From positions 1 to 50,128 of the forward strand of contig JAFDYS010000058.1 in the NCBI GenBank assembly GCA_018267315.1: DNA of 50,128 nt, in the 5' to 3' direction. Both the position numbers and the translations under genes were made by a program. The DNA is from Bacteroidota bacterium (GTDB lineage: Bacteria > Bacteroidota > Bacteroidia > Chitinophagales > UBA10324). This document shows positions 16,878 to 24,877 of this stretch, piece by piece (positions within the stretch are counted from its first letter, which is position 1; each line of letters begins with the position of its first letter). The notes beneath the pieces are model-generated. The model ran no database searches and was not told the DNA's origin. It worked only from the letters and a program-made list of their open reading frames with translations.

Positions 16878-17346
16878 CTTTTGCGCTTTCTCAGCGCTTC
16901 TTCGCGTCCTTTGCGTTTACTTTTTAGTCTTCAAGCCCATTTACAATTCTTCGCAGTCCATCCTTCAACTTTACAACATTGAAATTTACCAATAAGCCCA
17001 ATTTGCATTTTGTGAGTTTAAGATACGTGAGTACTTGAGCCAGGTGAATATCATTCAATGCTTCAACAGCTTTTATTTCAACAATCATTTTGCCTTCCAC
17101 TAGTATATCACATCTGAATCCGCACTCCAGTCTTACATCTTCAAATACAAGAGGTATAGGTTTCTGCCTTTCTATGCGTAATTCACGCTTGAATAACCTA
17201 TGACACAAACATTCTTCATAAGCTGATTCAAGTAATCCTGGTCCGAAAATTTTATGAACATGAATTGCCTCTCCTATAATAATGTTTGAAAGCTCGTTCT
17301 CTGTCATAAAAAATTAACCGCAAAGAGCGCAAAGTTTTACGCAAAG
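16878..17346 (-). mobile_element. Candidate insertion carrying a GxxExxY gene, with CGCAAAG repeats at both ends
   Basis: The nuoF-nuoG spacer is filled by one AT-rich gene with related heptamer arrays at its ends in opposite orientation. On the plus strand the right end has CGCAAAG at 17319-17325, 17328-17334 and 17340-17346. The left end has CTTTGCG at 16909-16915, CTTCGCG at 16900-16906 and CTTTTGCG at 16878-16885. The right end abuts the nuoF stop codon (17348-17350), and the left end is 13 bases from the nuoG ATG. No transposase is encoded. Mobility is inferred from this architecture, not shown. Confidence 0.5.
16924..17307 (-). CDS. GxxExxY protein (PD-(D/E)XK nuclease-like family)
   Basis: A 127-residue soluble protein. 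The family signature is G24-L-L-E27-S-A-Y30, within HKIFGPGLLESAYEECL. A nuclease-like core follows: D67 in FRCDILVEGKMIVEIKA, with E77-I-K79 ten residues later, which fits the D-x(n)-E-x-K active site of PD-(D/E)XK enzymes. The C-terminal LNDIHLAQVLTYLKLT.. LGLLVNFNV is also typical. The biochemical role of the family is not established as far as I know. It sits in the same orientation between nuoF and nuoG, so it is probably transcribed with complex I genes, to which it has no evident relation. It is more AT-rich than its neighbours, and its ends carry CGCAAAG arrays, both pointing to insertion. Confidence 0.92.
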   Translation of the reverse strand: MTENELSNIIIGEAIHVHKIFGPGLLESAYEECLCHRLFKRELRIERQKPIPLVFEDVRLECGFRCDILVEGKMIVEIKAVEALNDIHLAQVLTYLKLTKCKLGLLVNFNVVKLKDGLRRIVNGLED

Positions 17347-17347
17347 A

Positions 17348-18685
17348 TTACACTGCAACCTCAATCTTTTCCCTGATTCCAAAATTCCGCTCCATCGCTT
17401 CCTTCGGGTTTGTAACATGCCACTCGAATTCATCTCTGAAATGGCGGATGGCAGAAGCCACGGGCCAAGCCGCCGCATCACCCAGCGGACAAATGGTATT
17501 GCCTTCAATCTTCTTCTGCACATCCCACAACAATTCAATATCACTCATCGAGCCATGCCCGTTTTCAAGTTTGTGAAGAATGCGCTCCATCCAACCGGTT
17601 CCTTCGCGGCAGGGTGAACACTGTCCGCAACTTTCGTGATGATAGAAGCGCGTAAAGTTCCACGTATTTCGCACGATGCACTGGTTTTCATCATACACGA
17701 TAAATCCTCCGCTGCCGAGCATGGTGCCGGTTAGAAAGCCGCCATCCTGCAGCGATTCATAACTCATTAACCGCTTCTCGCCATTGGCTGTTTTCAAAAT
17801 CAGTTCGGTGGGAAGAATGGGAACGGATGATCCACCGGCCACCACCGCTTTCATTCGCTTACCATTGGCAATACCACCACACCATTCATCACTGAAAATA
17901 AATTCTTCCACCGGTAAGCCGAGTTCAATTTCATAAACTCCCGGTTTGTTTATGTTTCCGCAGGCGGAAATCAATTTCGTTCCGGCGCTCTTGGGTGTTC
18001 CGATTTTTGAATAGGCATCGCCCGAATTGAGGACAATCCACGGAACGGCCGCAATGCTCTCCACATTGTTTACCACCGTGGGCATCCCGTACAATCCTAC
18101 TACCGCAGGGAACGGAGGTTTGAGCCGCGGATTTCCCCGCTTACCTTCGAGCGATTCAAGCAGCGCGGTTTCTTCACCGCAGATATAAGCGCCGCCACCG
18201 GGATGAACGACGATATCGAGATCGAAACCTGTTCCGAGAATATTCTTTCCCAGAAGTCCCGCATCCCTGGCTTCTCCAATCGCCTTCCACAAAATATTTA
18301 TGATCCACTTGAACTCACCGCGCACATATATGAAAGCGAGATTAGATTCCAGTGCAAAGCAGGATGCAATAATTCCTTCAATGAGCAAATGCGGAATATG
18401 CTCCATCAGGTACCGGTCTTTAAAGGTGCCCGGTTCTGATTCATCGGCATTCACCACGAGGTAGCGCGGGCGCCCCGACTTTTTGTCGAGGAAACTCCAC
18501 TTCATGCCTGTGGGAAATCCCGCGCCGCCCCTGCCACGCAGCCCGCTCTTCTTCACCTCTTCAATAATTTCGGCTGGCGTCATCTTCCTCAGGGCTTTTT
18601 CCACGGAAGCATAACCACCGTTGGCGCGATACACATCAAGCGAATTGATGCCTGCGACATTCACCTTATCGAGAAGAATCTTCAT
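17348..18685 (-). CDS. nuoF: NADH-quinone oxidoreductase subunit F (NADH/FMN-binding)
   Basis: A 445-residue protein of usual length. FMN and NADH bind at the Gly-rich loop G51-R-G-G-A-G-F-P-T-G60; ICGEETALLESLEGK is present from residue 168. The N3 4Fe-4S cluster ligands are C353, C356, C359 (ESCGQCSPCREGT) and C399 (NTICPLGD). This is the entry point for electrons from NADH. The start is ATG at 18685, 11 bases after nuoE. The stop codon lies directly at the edge of the GxxExxY insertion, so the last few residues may have been set by that event. Confidence 0.97.
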   Translation of the reverse strand: MKILLDKVNVAGINSLDVYRANGGYASVEKALRKMTPAEIIEEVKKSGLRGRGGAGFPTGMKWSFLDKKSGRPRYLVVNADESEPGTFKDRYLMEHIPHLLIEGIIASCFALESNLAFIYVRGEFKWIINILWKAIGEARDAGLLGKNILGTGFDLDIVVHPGGGAYICGEETALLESLEGKRGNPRLKPPFPAVVGLYGMPTVVNNVESIAAVPWIVLNSGDAYSKIGTPKSAGTKLISACGNINKPGVYEIELGLPVEEFIFSDEWCGGIANGKRMKAVVAGGSSVPILPTELILKTANGEKRLMSYESLQDGGFLTGTMLGSGGFIVYDENQCIVRNTWNFTRFYHHESCGQCSPCREGTGWMERILHKLENGHGSMSDIELLWDVQKKIEGNTICPLGDAAAWPVASAIRHFRDEFEWHVTNPKEAMERNFGIREKIEVAV

Positions 18686-18696
18686 GTGCCCTGTGA

Positions 18697-19224
18697 TTAA
18701 TTGCTTTGAGCCATTTTACTTCTTAATTCGTTCAGCAACTGATCAACCTTTTCAGGTGTATCCAGAAACTCGTAATACCTCTCACCAATCTGCATCATGG
18801 GGGCATAGCCGCATGCGGCCAAACATTCCACCTCTTTCAGGGTAAATAACCCATCAGGTGTAGTTCCTCCGGATTTGATTCCCAGTTTCTCTTCAAGATA
18901 TTTCACGAGCCACTCTCCTTTCCGTATCGCGCACGGACCGGTGTGGCAAACTTCCAGCATGTATCTGCCAACCGGTTGCAGGTTGAACATGCTGTAAAAT
19001 GTAGCAACCTCGTACACTTCAATCGGCTGTATGTGCAGCATGCGCGCGACGTAATCCATGGCCTCCACACTCAGGTAACCGCCCAATTCATTTTGGGTGA
19101 GATGAAGTAGCGGAAGTAAGGCAGACTTCTGCCGGCCTTCAGGATAACGTGAGATAATCTGACTCGCCTTTTCCAGCGCCTCAGCAGAAAATTCAATTTG
19201 CTTACCTGTTTTTACTGCGAGCAT
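18697..19224 (-). CDS. nuoE: NADH-quinone oxidoreductase subunit E (2Fe-2S)
   Basis: A 175-residue thioredoxin-like 2Fe-2S protein. Cluster ligands are C93 and C98 (CHTGPC) and C134 and C138 (CLAAC), the standard spacing for NuoE. It partners NuoF in the NADH dehydrogenase module and holds cluster N1a. The spacer to nuoD (19225-19267) contains the 'AATTGTCATTTATTCG'-like filler seen elsewhere between nuo genes. Confidence 0.96.
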   Translation of the reverse strand: MLAVKTGKQIEFSAEALEKASQIISRYPEGRQKSALLPLLHLTQNELGGYLSVEAMDYVARMLHIQPIEVYEVATFYSMFNLQPVGRYMLEVCHTGPCAIRKGEWLVKYLEEKLGIKSGGTTPDGLFTLKEVECLAACGYAPMMQIGERYYEFLDTPEKVDQLLNELRSKMAQSN

Positions 19225-19267
19225 TGATCTATCAATCGTTAATTGTCATTTATTCGTAGTTGGCCAT

Positions 19268-20491
19268 TTATGCATCCAATTCCCCCGCGATCACATTCAG
19301 ACTGCTGAGCGTGACAATCGCATCTGAGATTAATCCGCCCTTCACCATTTCAGGAAAGGCCTGGTAGTAAATAAAACACGGGCGGCGGAAATGAAGCCGG
19401 TACGGCGAGCGTCCTCCTTCGCTGATTACATAAAATCCCAATTCGCCGTTCGCACCTTCCACGGCGTTGTACAACTCCCCTTTCGGCACGTCAATTTCGC
19501 CCATCACAATTTTGAACTGGTAGATGAGTGCTTCCATGTTATTGTACACTTCATTCTTGGGAGGCAGATAGTACTGCGGCACATCGGCGTGATAAGAAGT
19601 TTTGTCCTCCAGCTTTTCAATTTTTTCAATGGCTTGCCTGATGATGCTTAGCGACTGCCACATTTCTTCGTTGCGCACCAGGAAGCGGTCATACGTATCT
19701 CCCTTGGTTCCCACGGGAATGATGAAATCAAAATCCTCATAGGAGGAATAGGGCTGCTGAACGCGCACATCATAATCCACGCCTGCCGCACGCAGATTGG
19801 GTCCGGTAAAACCGTAACTCATGGCTCGCTCCGCGCTGATCGGTCCGGCGCCGATGGTTCTGTCCATGAAGATCCGGTTGCGGGTAAAGAGTTTTTCAAA
19901 TTCCTTCAGCGCTTTCGGATACTCTTTCATGAACTTATCCAGCTTCCGCCAGGCAATATCATTGAAGTCTCTTTCCAGTCCTCCAATGCGCCCGATGTTG
20001 GTGGTAAGGCGTGAGCCGCAGATCTCTTCCCAGATTTCATAAACCAGTTCACGGTATTGCATCAAATAAAGAAAGCCGGAATACGCGCCGGTGTCAACAC
20101 CGAGAATGGAATTACAGATGAGATGGTCGGCAATGCGCGCCAGCTCCATGATGATCACGCGGAGGTACTCCACCCGCTTGGGCAACTCAACACCCAGCAG
20201 TTTCTCCACCGTGATGTGCCAACCCATGTTGTTGATGGGCGCACTGCAATAATTCAGTCGGTCAGTGAGCGGAGTAATCTGATAGTACGGACGGTGCTCG
20301 GCAATTTTCTCAAACGCACGATGGATATACCCAATCGTGGCATCACCGCTCACGATTCTCTCGCCGTCAATCTCCACGATGTTCTGAAACACGCCGTGCG
20401 TGGCAGGATGCGTGGGCCCAATGTTCAGCGTGATGGTTTCTTTTTCAAGACCACCTTCTTCCAGTTTGATATGTTGCGAGCCGGTCAGCAC
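19268..20491 (-). CDS. nuoD: NADH-quinone oxidoreductase subunit D
   Basis: A 407-residue protein with the conserved LNIGPTHPATHGVF near residues 22-35 and the 'ISAERAMSYGFTGPNLRAAG' region. It forms the quinone-binding pocket together with NuoB and NuoH. The start appears to be GTG at 20489-20491: a TAA stop lies two codons upstream in frame and no ATG precedes the conserved motif. It is a separate gene from nuoC, not the NuoCD fusion of enterobacteria. The C-terminus ends at a regular position. Confidence 0.96.
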   Translation of the reverse strand: MLTGSQHIKLEEGGLEKETITLNIGPTHPATHGVFQNIVEIDGERIVSGDATIGYIHRAFEKIAEHRPYYQITPLTDRLNYCSAPINNMGWHITVEKLLGVELPKRVEYLRVIIMELARIADHLICNSILGVDTGAYSGFLYLMQYRELVYEIWEEICGSRLTTNIGRIGGLERDFNDIAWRKLDKFMKEYPKALKEFEKLFTRNRIFMDRTIGAGPISAERAMSYGFTGPNLRAAGVDYDVRVQQPYSSYEDFDFIIPVGTKGDTYDRFLVRNEEMWQSLSIIRQAIEKIEKLEDKTSYHADVPQYYLPPKNEVYNNMEALIYQFKIVMGEIDVPKGELYNAVEGANGELGFYVISEGGRSPYRLHFRRPCFIYYQAFPEMVKGGLISDAIVTLSSLNVIAGELDA

Positions 20492-20613
20492 GGTTTATTA
20501 CCGATTTCGGATTTGATTTTTTGAGTTGGAAATTTTGCTTTCGAAAATTATTTGGTGAAATGGTTATAGGTAATTGGTCAATTGTCAACGAGTCATTCGG
20601 CTTAAGTCAGGAT

Positions 20614-21138
20614 TCATAAGTCCGCTCTAATCAGTTTCGGGTCTCTTCCAAACAATTCGTCATTCTTATCTTTCCTGGTGTTGTCTTCCAGCGGATATTC
20701 TTTTCTCAAAGGGAAAATCGTCATCTCATCCACGTTGAGGATTCGTTTCAGGTTGGGATGCCCTTCGAAAATAATTCCGAAGAAATCGTATGTCTCCCGT
20801 TCCATCCAGTTTGCAGATGACCATAGTCCCGTAGCGGTAGGCGCATGTGGGGCATCGCCATGCAAGGGTAACTTCACCCTAAGCCGGATGTTATTTCTAA
20901 AGCTGTGCAGATGATACACCACTTCAAATTTGTGATCGCGGTGCGGATAGTGAAGGCCGCACAAGTCGGTTAAAAACCCGAATTGCAATTCCTGGTCATC
21001 TCTCAGAAACTGTAACACCTTAATAATGTGTTCATGATCAGTCGAAACACTTAGAATGCCATACTGCAAATCCGGATTCGTAATTTTTTCTCCGAAATTT
21101 TCTTTGAGTTTGCTGAGTATGGTTTCGTTGGTTGTCAT
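20614..21138 (-). CDS. nuoC: NADH-quinone oxidoreductase subunit C
   Basis: A 30-kDa-type complex I subunit of about 174 residues. The family signature is 'ERETYDFFGIIFEGHPNLKRIL', seen as METYDFF-like core W-M-E-R-E-T-Y-D-F-F-G followed by FPLRKEYPLE near the C-terminus. I choose the ATG at 21138 (MTTNETILSKL). The open frame extends 13 codons further, but that part is translated from the low-complexity spacer 'AGTTGGCAGTTGGTAG' and looks non-coding. The gap to nuoD is 122 bases, long for this operon. Confidence 0.94.
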   Translation of the reverse strand: MTTNETILSKLKENFGEKITNPDLQYGILSVSTDHEHIIKVLQFLRDDQELQFGFLTDLCGLHYPHRDHKFEVVYHLHSFRNNIRLRVKLPLHGDAPHAPTATGLWSSANWMERETYDFFGIIFEGHPNLKRILNVDEMTIFPLRKEYPLEDNTRKDKNDELFGRDPKLIRADL

Positions 21139-21210
21139 TTTCTTAGTTGGCAGTTGGTAGTTGGCAGTGAAATTCAATTCTAAAATTTCTTAACTTTCCA
21201 TTGTCCACTA

Positions 21211-21789
21211 TCAATTGTCCATTGTTTTTATTCCGTACGATTCAAGCAACGCTTTGTATTCGGGCGAATTCCTTCTGCGCAATGATTCATTGTGCACGAG
21301 ATCCTGAATTTTCATCAATCCGTCAATGATTTGTTCGGGGCGCGGCGGACAGCCGGGCACATATACATCCACAGGAATTATCTGATCGATTCCCTGCAGC
21401 ACCGAATACGTGTCAAAGATTCCTCCGCTGGATGCGCAGGCGCCTACGGCCACCACCCATCTGGGTTCCGCCATCTGTTCATAGACCTGTTTCAGAATCG
21501 GTCCCATTTTTTTTGCAATGGTTCCCATCACCATCAGCAGGTCGGCCTGCCGGGGTGAAAAACTCACGCGCTCACTTCCAAACCGTGCAAAATCATAATG
21601 CGAGGCCATGGTAGCCATGAACTCAATGCCGCAGCAGGACGTGGCGAATGGTAACGGCCAAATGGAATTTTTTCTTGCCAGCCCGATCACCTTGTCCAAT
21701 TTCGTCGCAAAAAATCCTTCGCCGGTGTGACCTTCCGGTGCTTCAGCAACATTCACTTTGCGGGGAGGAGTTTCCACTGAAGTCTCCAT
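21211..21789 (-). CDS. nuoB: NADH-quinone oxidoreductase subunit B (cluster N2)
   Basis: A 192-residue protein with ligands of the terminal 4Fe-4S cluster N2 at the tandem C52-C53 (ATSCCGIEFM), C118 (VGACASSGG) and C147 (PGCPPRPEQI). N2 passes electrons to quinone. The N-terminal 25 residues are a variable extension. The spacers on both sides (21139-21210 and 21790-21873) consist of AT-rich filler with 'ATTGTCCA' and 'AATTCCAA' repetitions. Confidence 0.97.
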   Translation of the reverse strand: METSVETPPRKVNVAEAPEGHTGEGFFATKLDKVIGLARKNSIWPLPFATSCCGIEFMATMASHYDFARFGSERVSFSPRQADLLMVMGTIAKKMGPILKQVYEQMAEPRWVVAVGACASSGGIFDTYSVLQGIDQIIPVDVYVPGCPPRPEQIIDGLMKIQDLVHNESLRRRNSPEYKALLESYGIKTMDN

Positions 21790-21873
21790 GATTCAATTAG
21801 CAGTTTATAAAATTCCAAATACCCAATTCCAATTCACGAATAAATTCCAAACCAAAATTCCTATCCGATATCC

Positions 21874-22263
21874 CTACTCCCAATCCAGCGCTCCGCTTTT
21901 AATGATATAGAAAAATCCAATCAGCAACAGCACCATAAACAAGCCCATGGTAATAATTCCTCCCATGCCCAGGTCTAAAAAATTCACTGCCCAGGGATAA
22001 AGAAAAATAACTTCCACATCAAACAACACAAACAGAATGGCTGTTAAGAAATACTTTATCGCAAAGGGTTGGCGCGCGTTTCCAACTGACTTGATTCCGC
22101 TTTCAAACGCTTTGAGTTTCTTTTTTGTTTTTAGGTGCGGACCCAGAATGTGTGTTACAAACATGGTGGTCGCAACAAATCCGGCAGCAAATACAAACTG
22201 AATAACTATGGGAAAGTAGTCAACAGCAGTGGAGGTTGCGCTCGTCTTAATTTCCAGCAGCAT
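21874..22263 (-). CDS. nuoA: NADH-quinone oxidoreductase subunit A
   Basis: A membrane protein of about 129 residues with three helices and the NuoA motifs 'FESGIKSVGNARQPFAIKYFL' (core F-E-S-G) and FDVEVIFLYPWA. I place the start at the ATG at 22261-22263 (MLLEIKTS). The frame is open for 20 more codons, but the promoter at 22288-22319 lies within that stretch, so the upstream ATG at 22323 cannot be on the transcript from it. This is the first gene of the nuo operon and is divergent from the PIG-L gene. Confidence 0.94.
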   Translation of the reverse strand: MLLEIKTSATSTAVDYFPIVIQFVFAAGFVATTMFVTHILGPHLKTKKKLKAFESGIKSVGNARQPFAIKYFLTAILFVLFDVEVIFLYPWAVNFLDLGMGGIITMGLFMVLLLIGFFYIIKSGALDWE

Positions 22264-22287
22264 CAAGCGATCATTCAAATTACCTGA

Positions 22288-22319
22288 CAAAGATAAGCAA
22301 GGATTGAGCAGCAGGCAAA
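22288..22319 (-). promoter_or_regulatory. Promoter of the nuo operon (TTTG-N20-TATCTTTG)
   Basis: On the minus strand TTTG (22319-22316) is followed after exactly 20 bases by TATCTTTG (22295-22288). This fits the Bacteroidota -33/-7 consensus very well. Transcription would begin around 22280, some 18 bases before the chosen nuoA ATG. Confidence 0.75.
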
Positions 22320-22348
22320 GCATTCATGTTCACCTGCATGCACTTTTC

Positions 22349-22356
22349 TACATTTG
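22349..22356 (+). promoter_or_regulatory. -7 box of the PIG-L gene
   Basis: TACATTTG fits TAnnTTTG and lies 19 bases before the ATG at 22376. No clear TTTG is seen about 20 bases upstream. It argues against using the upstream start codons in the same frame. Confidence 0.5.
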
Positions 22357-22375
22357 GCCACTTAACCATTTGCCC

Positions 22376-24862
22376 ATGAAATCAACATACGGTTTTATTC
22401 TATATTTCATTGGCTGGAACCTGTTATACAGCCCCCTTTCTTTCTCACAAACTTCTCCTTCGGCGAATGCATCACAAGTGCAGCTTGATCTTGAAAAACT
22501 GAATGTGCTGGGCAGCGTACTCTATATTGCCGCTCACCCGGATGATGAGAACACGCGGCTCCTGGCTTATCTCGCCAATGAGAAACACTACCGCACCGGA
22601 TATCTGTCACTCACGCGCGGCGATGGCGGACAAAATCTCATCGGCGACGAACAATCAGAGCAACTTGGTTTGATCCGCACCCAGGAGTTGCTCGCTGCAC
22701 GGCGGGTGGATGGGGCAGAACAGTTTTTCACACGCGCCTACGATTTCGGATACACGAAGAGTCCTGAAGAAACCTTTCAATTCTGGGACAAGGAGAAGGT
22801 GCTAAGCGACGTGGTTTTTGTCATCAGGAAATTTCAGCCCGATATTATCATTTGCCGCTTCCCCACCACCGGAGAAGGCGGGCACGGTCAGCATACCGCG
22901 TCAGCCATTCTCGCCAAGGAAGCATTCACTGCCGCAGCAGATCCCAATCGTTTTCCCGAGCAACTGCAATATGTAAAACCATGGCAAGCCAAACGACTGC
23001 TTTGGAACACATTCAATTTTGGAAACACGAATACCACCTCGGCAGATCAATTCAAAGTGGATGTGGGCGTATATAACACGCTGCTGGGAAAGAGCTACGG
23101 AGAGATTGCTGCCGAAAGCCGATCGAATCATAAGAGCCAGGGCTTTGGCGTGCCGCGAAACCGGGGATCGCAACTGGAATATTTTAAAACCATTTTGGGT
23201 GACGCACCTGTGCATGATTTGATGGATGACGTGAACACATCATGGAGCCGCCTGAACGGAACTGAAAAAATTCAGTCACTGGTTACCGCTGTCAACAAAG
23301 ATTACCTCGCCATCAATCCGTCTGCATCCGTTTCCCGTTTAATTGAATTGCGCAAGGCGATACAAAGACTCAATGAAAGTTATTGGAAGGATCAGAAACT
23401 TAAAGAAACAGAGAAGCTCATTCTGCTGTGTAGCGGGGTATGGTTCGAAGCATATGCAACAGAATCATTTTACAGTGCCGGTCAAACATTTGATTGCAAG
23501 ATGCAGGCAATTGTGAGAAGCAGCATTCCGGTCACTCTTAAATCCATATCTGCGCCGGGCTTTGATTCCACATTGAATCAAACACTCCCCTTCAATCAGG
23601 TGTACACCCTTCAAAAGAAAGTGACCATTGCCAATGATATGCCTCCGAGTCAGCCGTACTGGCTGCTCAGTCCTCATTCTGCAGGAATGTTTGTGAGTGC
23701 GGCTCAGGACAAGGTGGGGCAGGCGGAAAATGATCCGTCTCTTTCTGTTCGGTTTGTTCTTTCATTTGATGGAGCTGAAATCACCTGCTATCGACCGGTT
23801 GTTTACAAGTTCACCGATCCGGTGAAGGGCGAAGTGTATCAGCCGCTGGTGATTGCACCACCCATCACTGCGACCTTGCCTACAAACATTCTCGGCTGCT
23901 CAAGCAATCAGGAGCCACCTCCGCTGGCTATCCGCCTGAAAGCGTTCGTAGATCAGGCAACAGGGACGGTGAAACTCAGCGCGCCTGCGCGGTGGAATAT
24001 TTCACCGGCAAGCATTCCTTTCACCATGGAGAAAAAGGGTGATGAAAAAACAGTCACATTCAGCATCACGCCTCCGGCAGGATTCACTGATGTGATCATG
24101 GATTCATTGCAGGTTCTTGTTGAAATGAACGGAAAGACATACAGCCAGTCTCTCAAAACCATTTCCTACGACCACATTCCTTCGATCACCTACTTTCCGC
24201 CTGCGAATGCCAAACTTTTCACTGTCCCGTTCAAAACCAACGTGAGCAACATCGGTTATATCAAAGGAGCCGGTGACAAGATCCCCAATCTTTTATCCCG
24301 TGTCGGATTCAAAGTGACCATGCTGGATGAAGACGCTGTCATGAACACTTCGCTGCAGAAATACGATGCCATCATTACCGGCGTGCGTGCTTACAATACG
24401 GATGAGTGGTTGAAGAATGCACAGGGAAAATTGTTCGACTATGTAAAGAACGGCGGGGTGCTGCTGGTGCAGTATAACACCACCGATGAATTGGTGACGG
24501 ATCAACTCGGTCCGTATCCTTTTAAAATCTCCCGCTCACGCGTGACGGATGAAACGGCAAAAGTGAGTTTCATCAATGTAGCTGATCGCATCCTGAACTT
24601 GCCGAACAAAATCACCGATAAAGATTTTGATGGATGGATCCAGGAGCGTGGATTGTATTTCGTAAGTGATGCAGATTCTAATTACCGGAAGATTTTCACG
24701 ATGAATGACAAAGGCGAGAACCCGCTTGACGGCTCACTCATTGTAGCAGATTATGGCAAGGGGAAATATGTGTACACCTCACTCTCCTTCTTCCGTGAAA
24801 TACCTGCCGGTGTTCCCGGTGCCGCACGCTTGTTTGTAAACCTGATTTCGAAGAACGAATGA
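22376..24862 (+). CDS. Secreted PIG-L (LmbE-type) deacetylase family protein
   Basis: An 828-residue protein from the ATG at 22376, with signal peptide MKSTYGFILYFIGWNLLY... cleaved near SFSQ. The PIG-L domain occupies about residues 45-260: A53-H54-P-D-D57-E58 (zinc and catalytic residues) and G-H170-G-Q-H173. PIG-L enzymes remove N-acetyl groups from GlcNAc-type sugars. A long C-terminal part follows, with beta-sandwich-like regions and then a 'GVRAYNTDEWLKNAQ..LFDYVKNGGVLLVQYNTT' section (about 660-720) resembling a class I glutamine-amidotransferase-like/ThuA fold, as in other large Bacteroidota PIG-L proteins. The frame is open 49 codons upstream, but that part overlaps nuoA and its promoter. 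It is convergent with the next gene, leaving 15 bases between stop codons. Confidence 0.88.
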   Translation: MKSTYGFILYFIGWNLLYSPLSFSQTSPSANASQVQLDLEKLNVLGSVLYIAAHPDDENTRLLAYLANEKHYRTGYLSLTRGDGGQNLIGDEQSEQLGLIRTQELLAARRVDGAEQFFTRAYDFGYTKSPEETFQFWDKEKVLSDVVFVIRKFQPDIIICRFPTTGEGGHGQHTASAILAKEAFTAAADPNRFPEQLQYVKPWQAKRLLWNTFNFGNTNTTSADQFKVDVGVYNTLLGKSYGEIAAESRSNHKSQGFGVPRNRGSQLEYFKTILGDAPVHDLMDDVNTSWSRLNGTEKIQSLVTAVNKDYLAINPSASVSRLIELRKAIQRLNESYWKDQKLKETEKLILLCSGVWFEAYATESFYSAGQTFDCKMQAIVRSSIPVTLKSISAPGFDSTLNQTLPFNQVYTLQKKVTIANDMPPSQPYWLLSPHSAGMFVSAAQDKVGQAENDPSLSVRFVLSFDGAEITCYRPVVYKFTDPVKGEVYQPLVIAPPITATLPTNILGCSSNQEPPPLAIRLKAFVDQATGTVKLSAPARWNISPASIPFTMEKKGDEKTVTFSITPPAGFTDVIMDSLQVLVEMNGKTYSQSLKTISYDHIPSITYFPPANAKLFTVPFKTNVSNIGYIKGAGDKIPNLLSRVGFKVTMLDEDAVMNTSLQKYDAIITGVRAYNTDEWLKNAQGKLFDYVKNGGVLLVQYNTTDELVTDQLGPYPFKISRSRVTDETAKVSFINVADRILNLPNKITDKDFDGWIQERGLYFVSDADSNYRKIFTMNDKGENPLDGSLIVADYGKGKYVYTSLSFFREIPAGVPGAARLFVNLISKNE

Positions 24863-24877
24863 GATTTCAGCTCCCGT

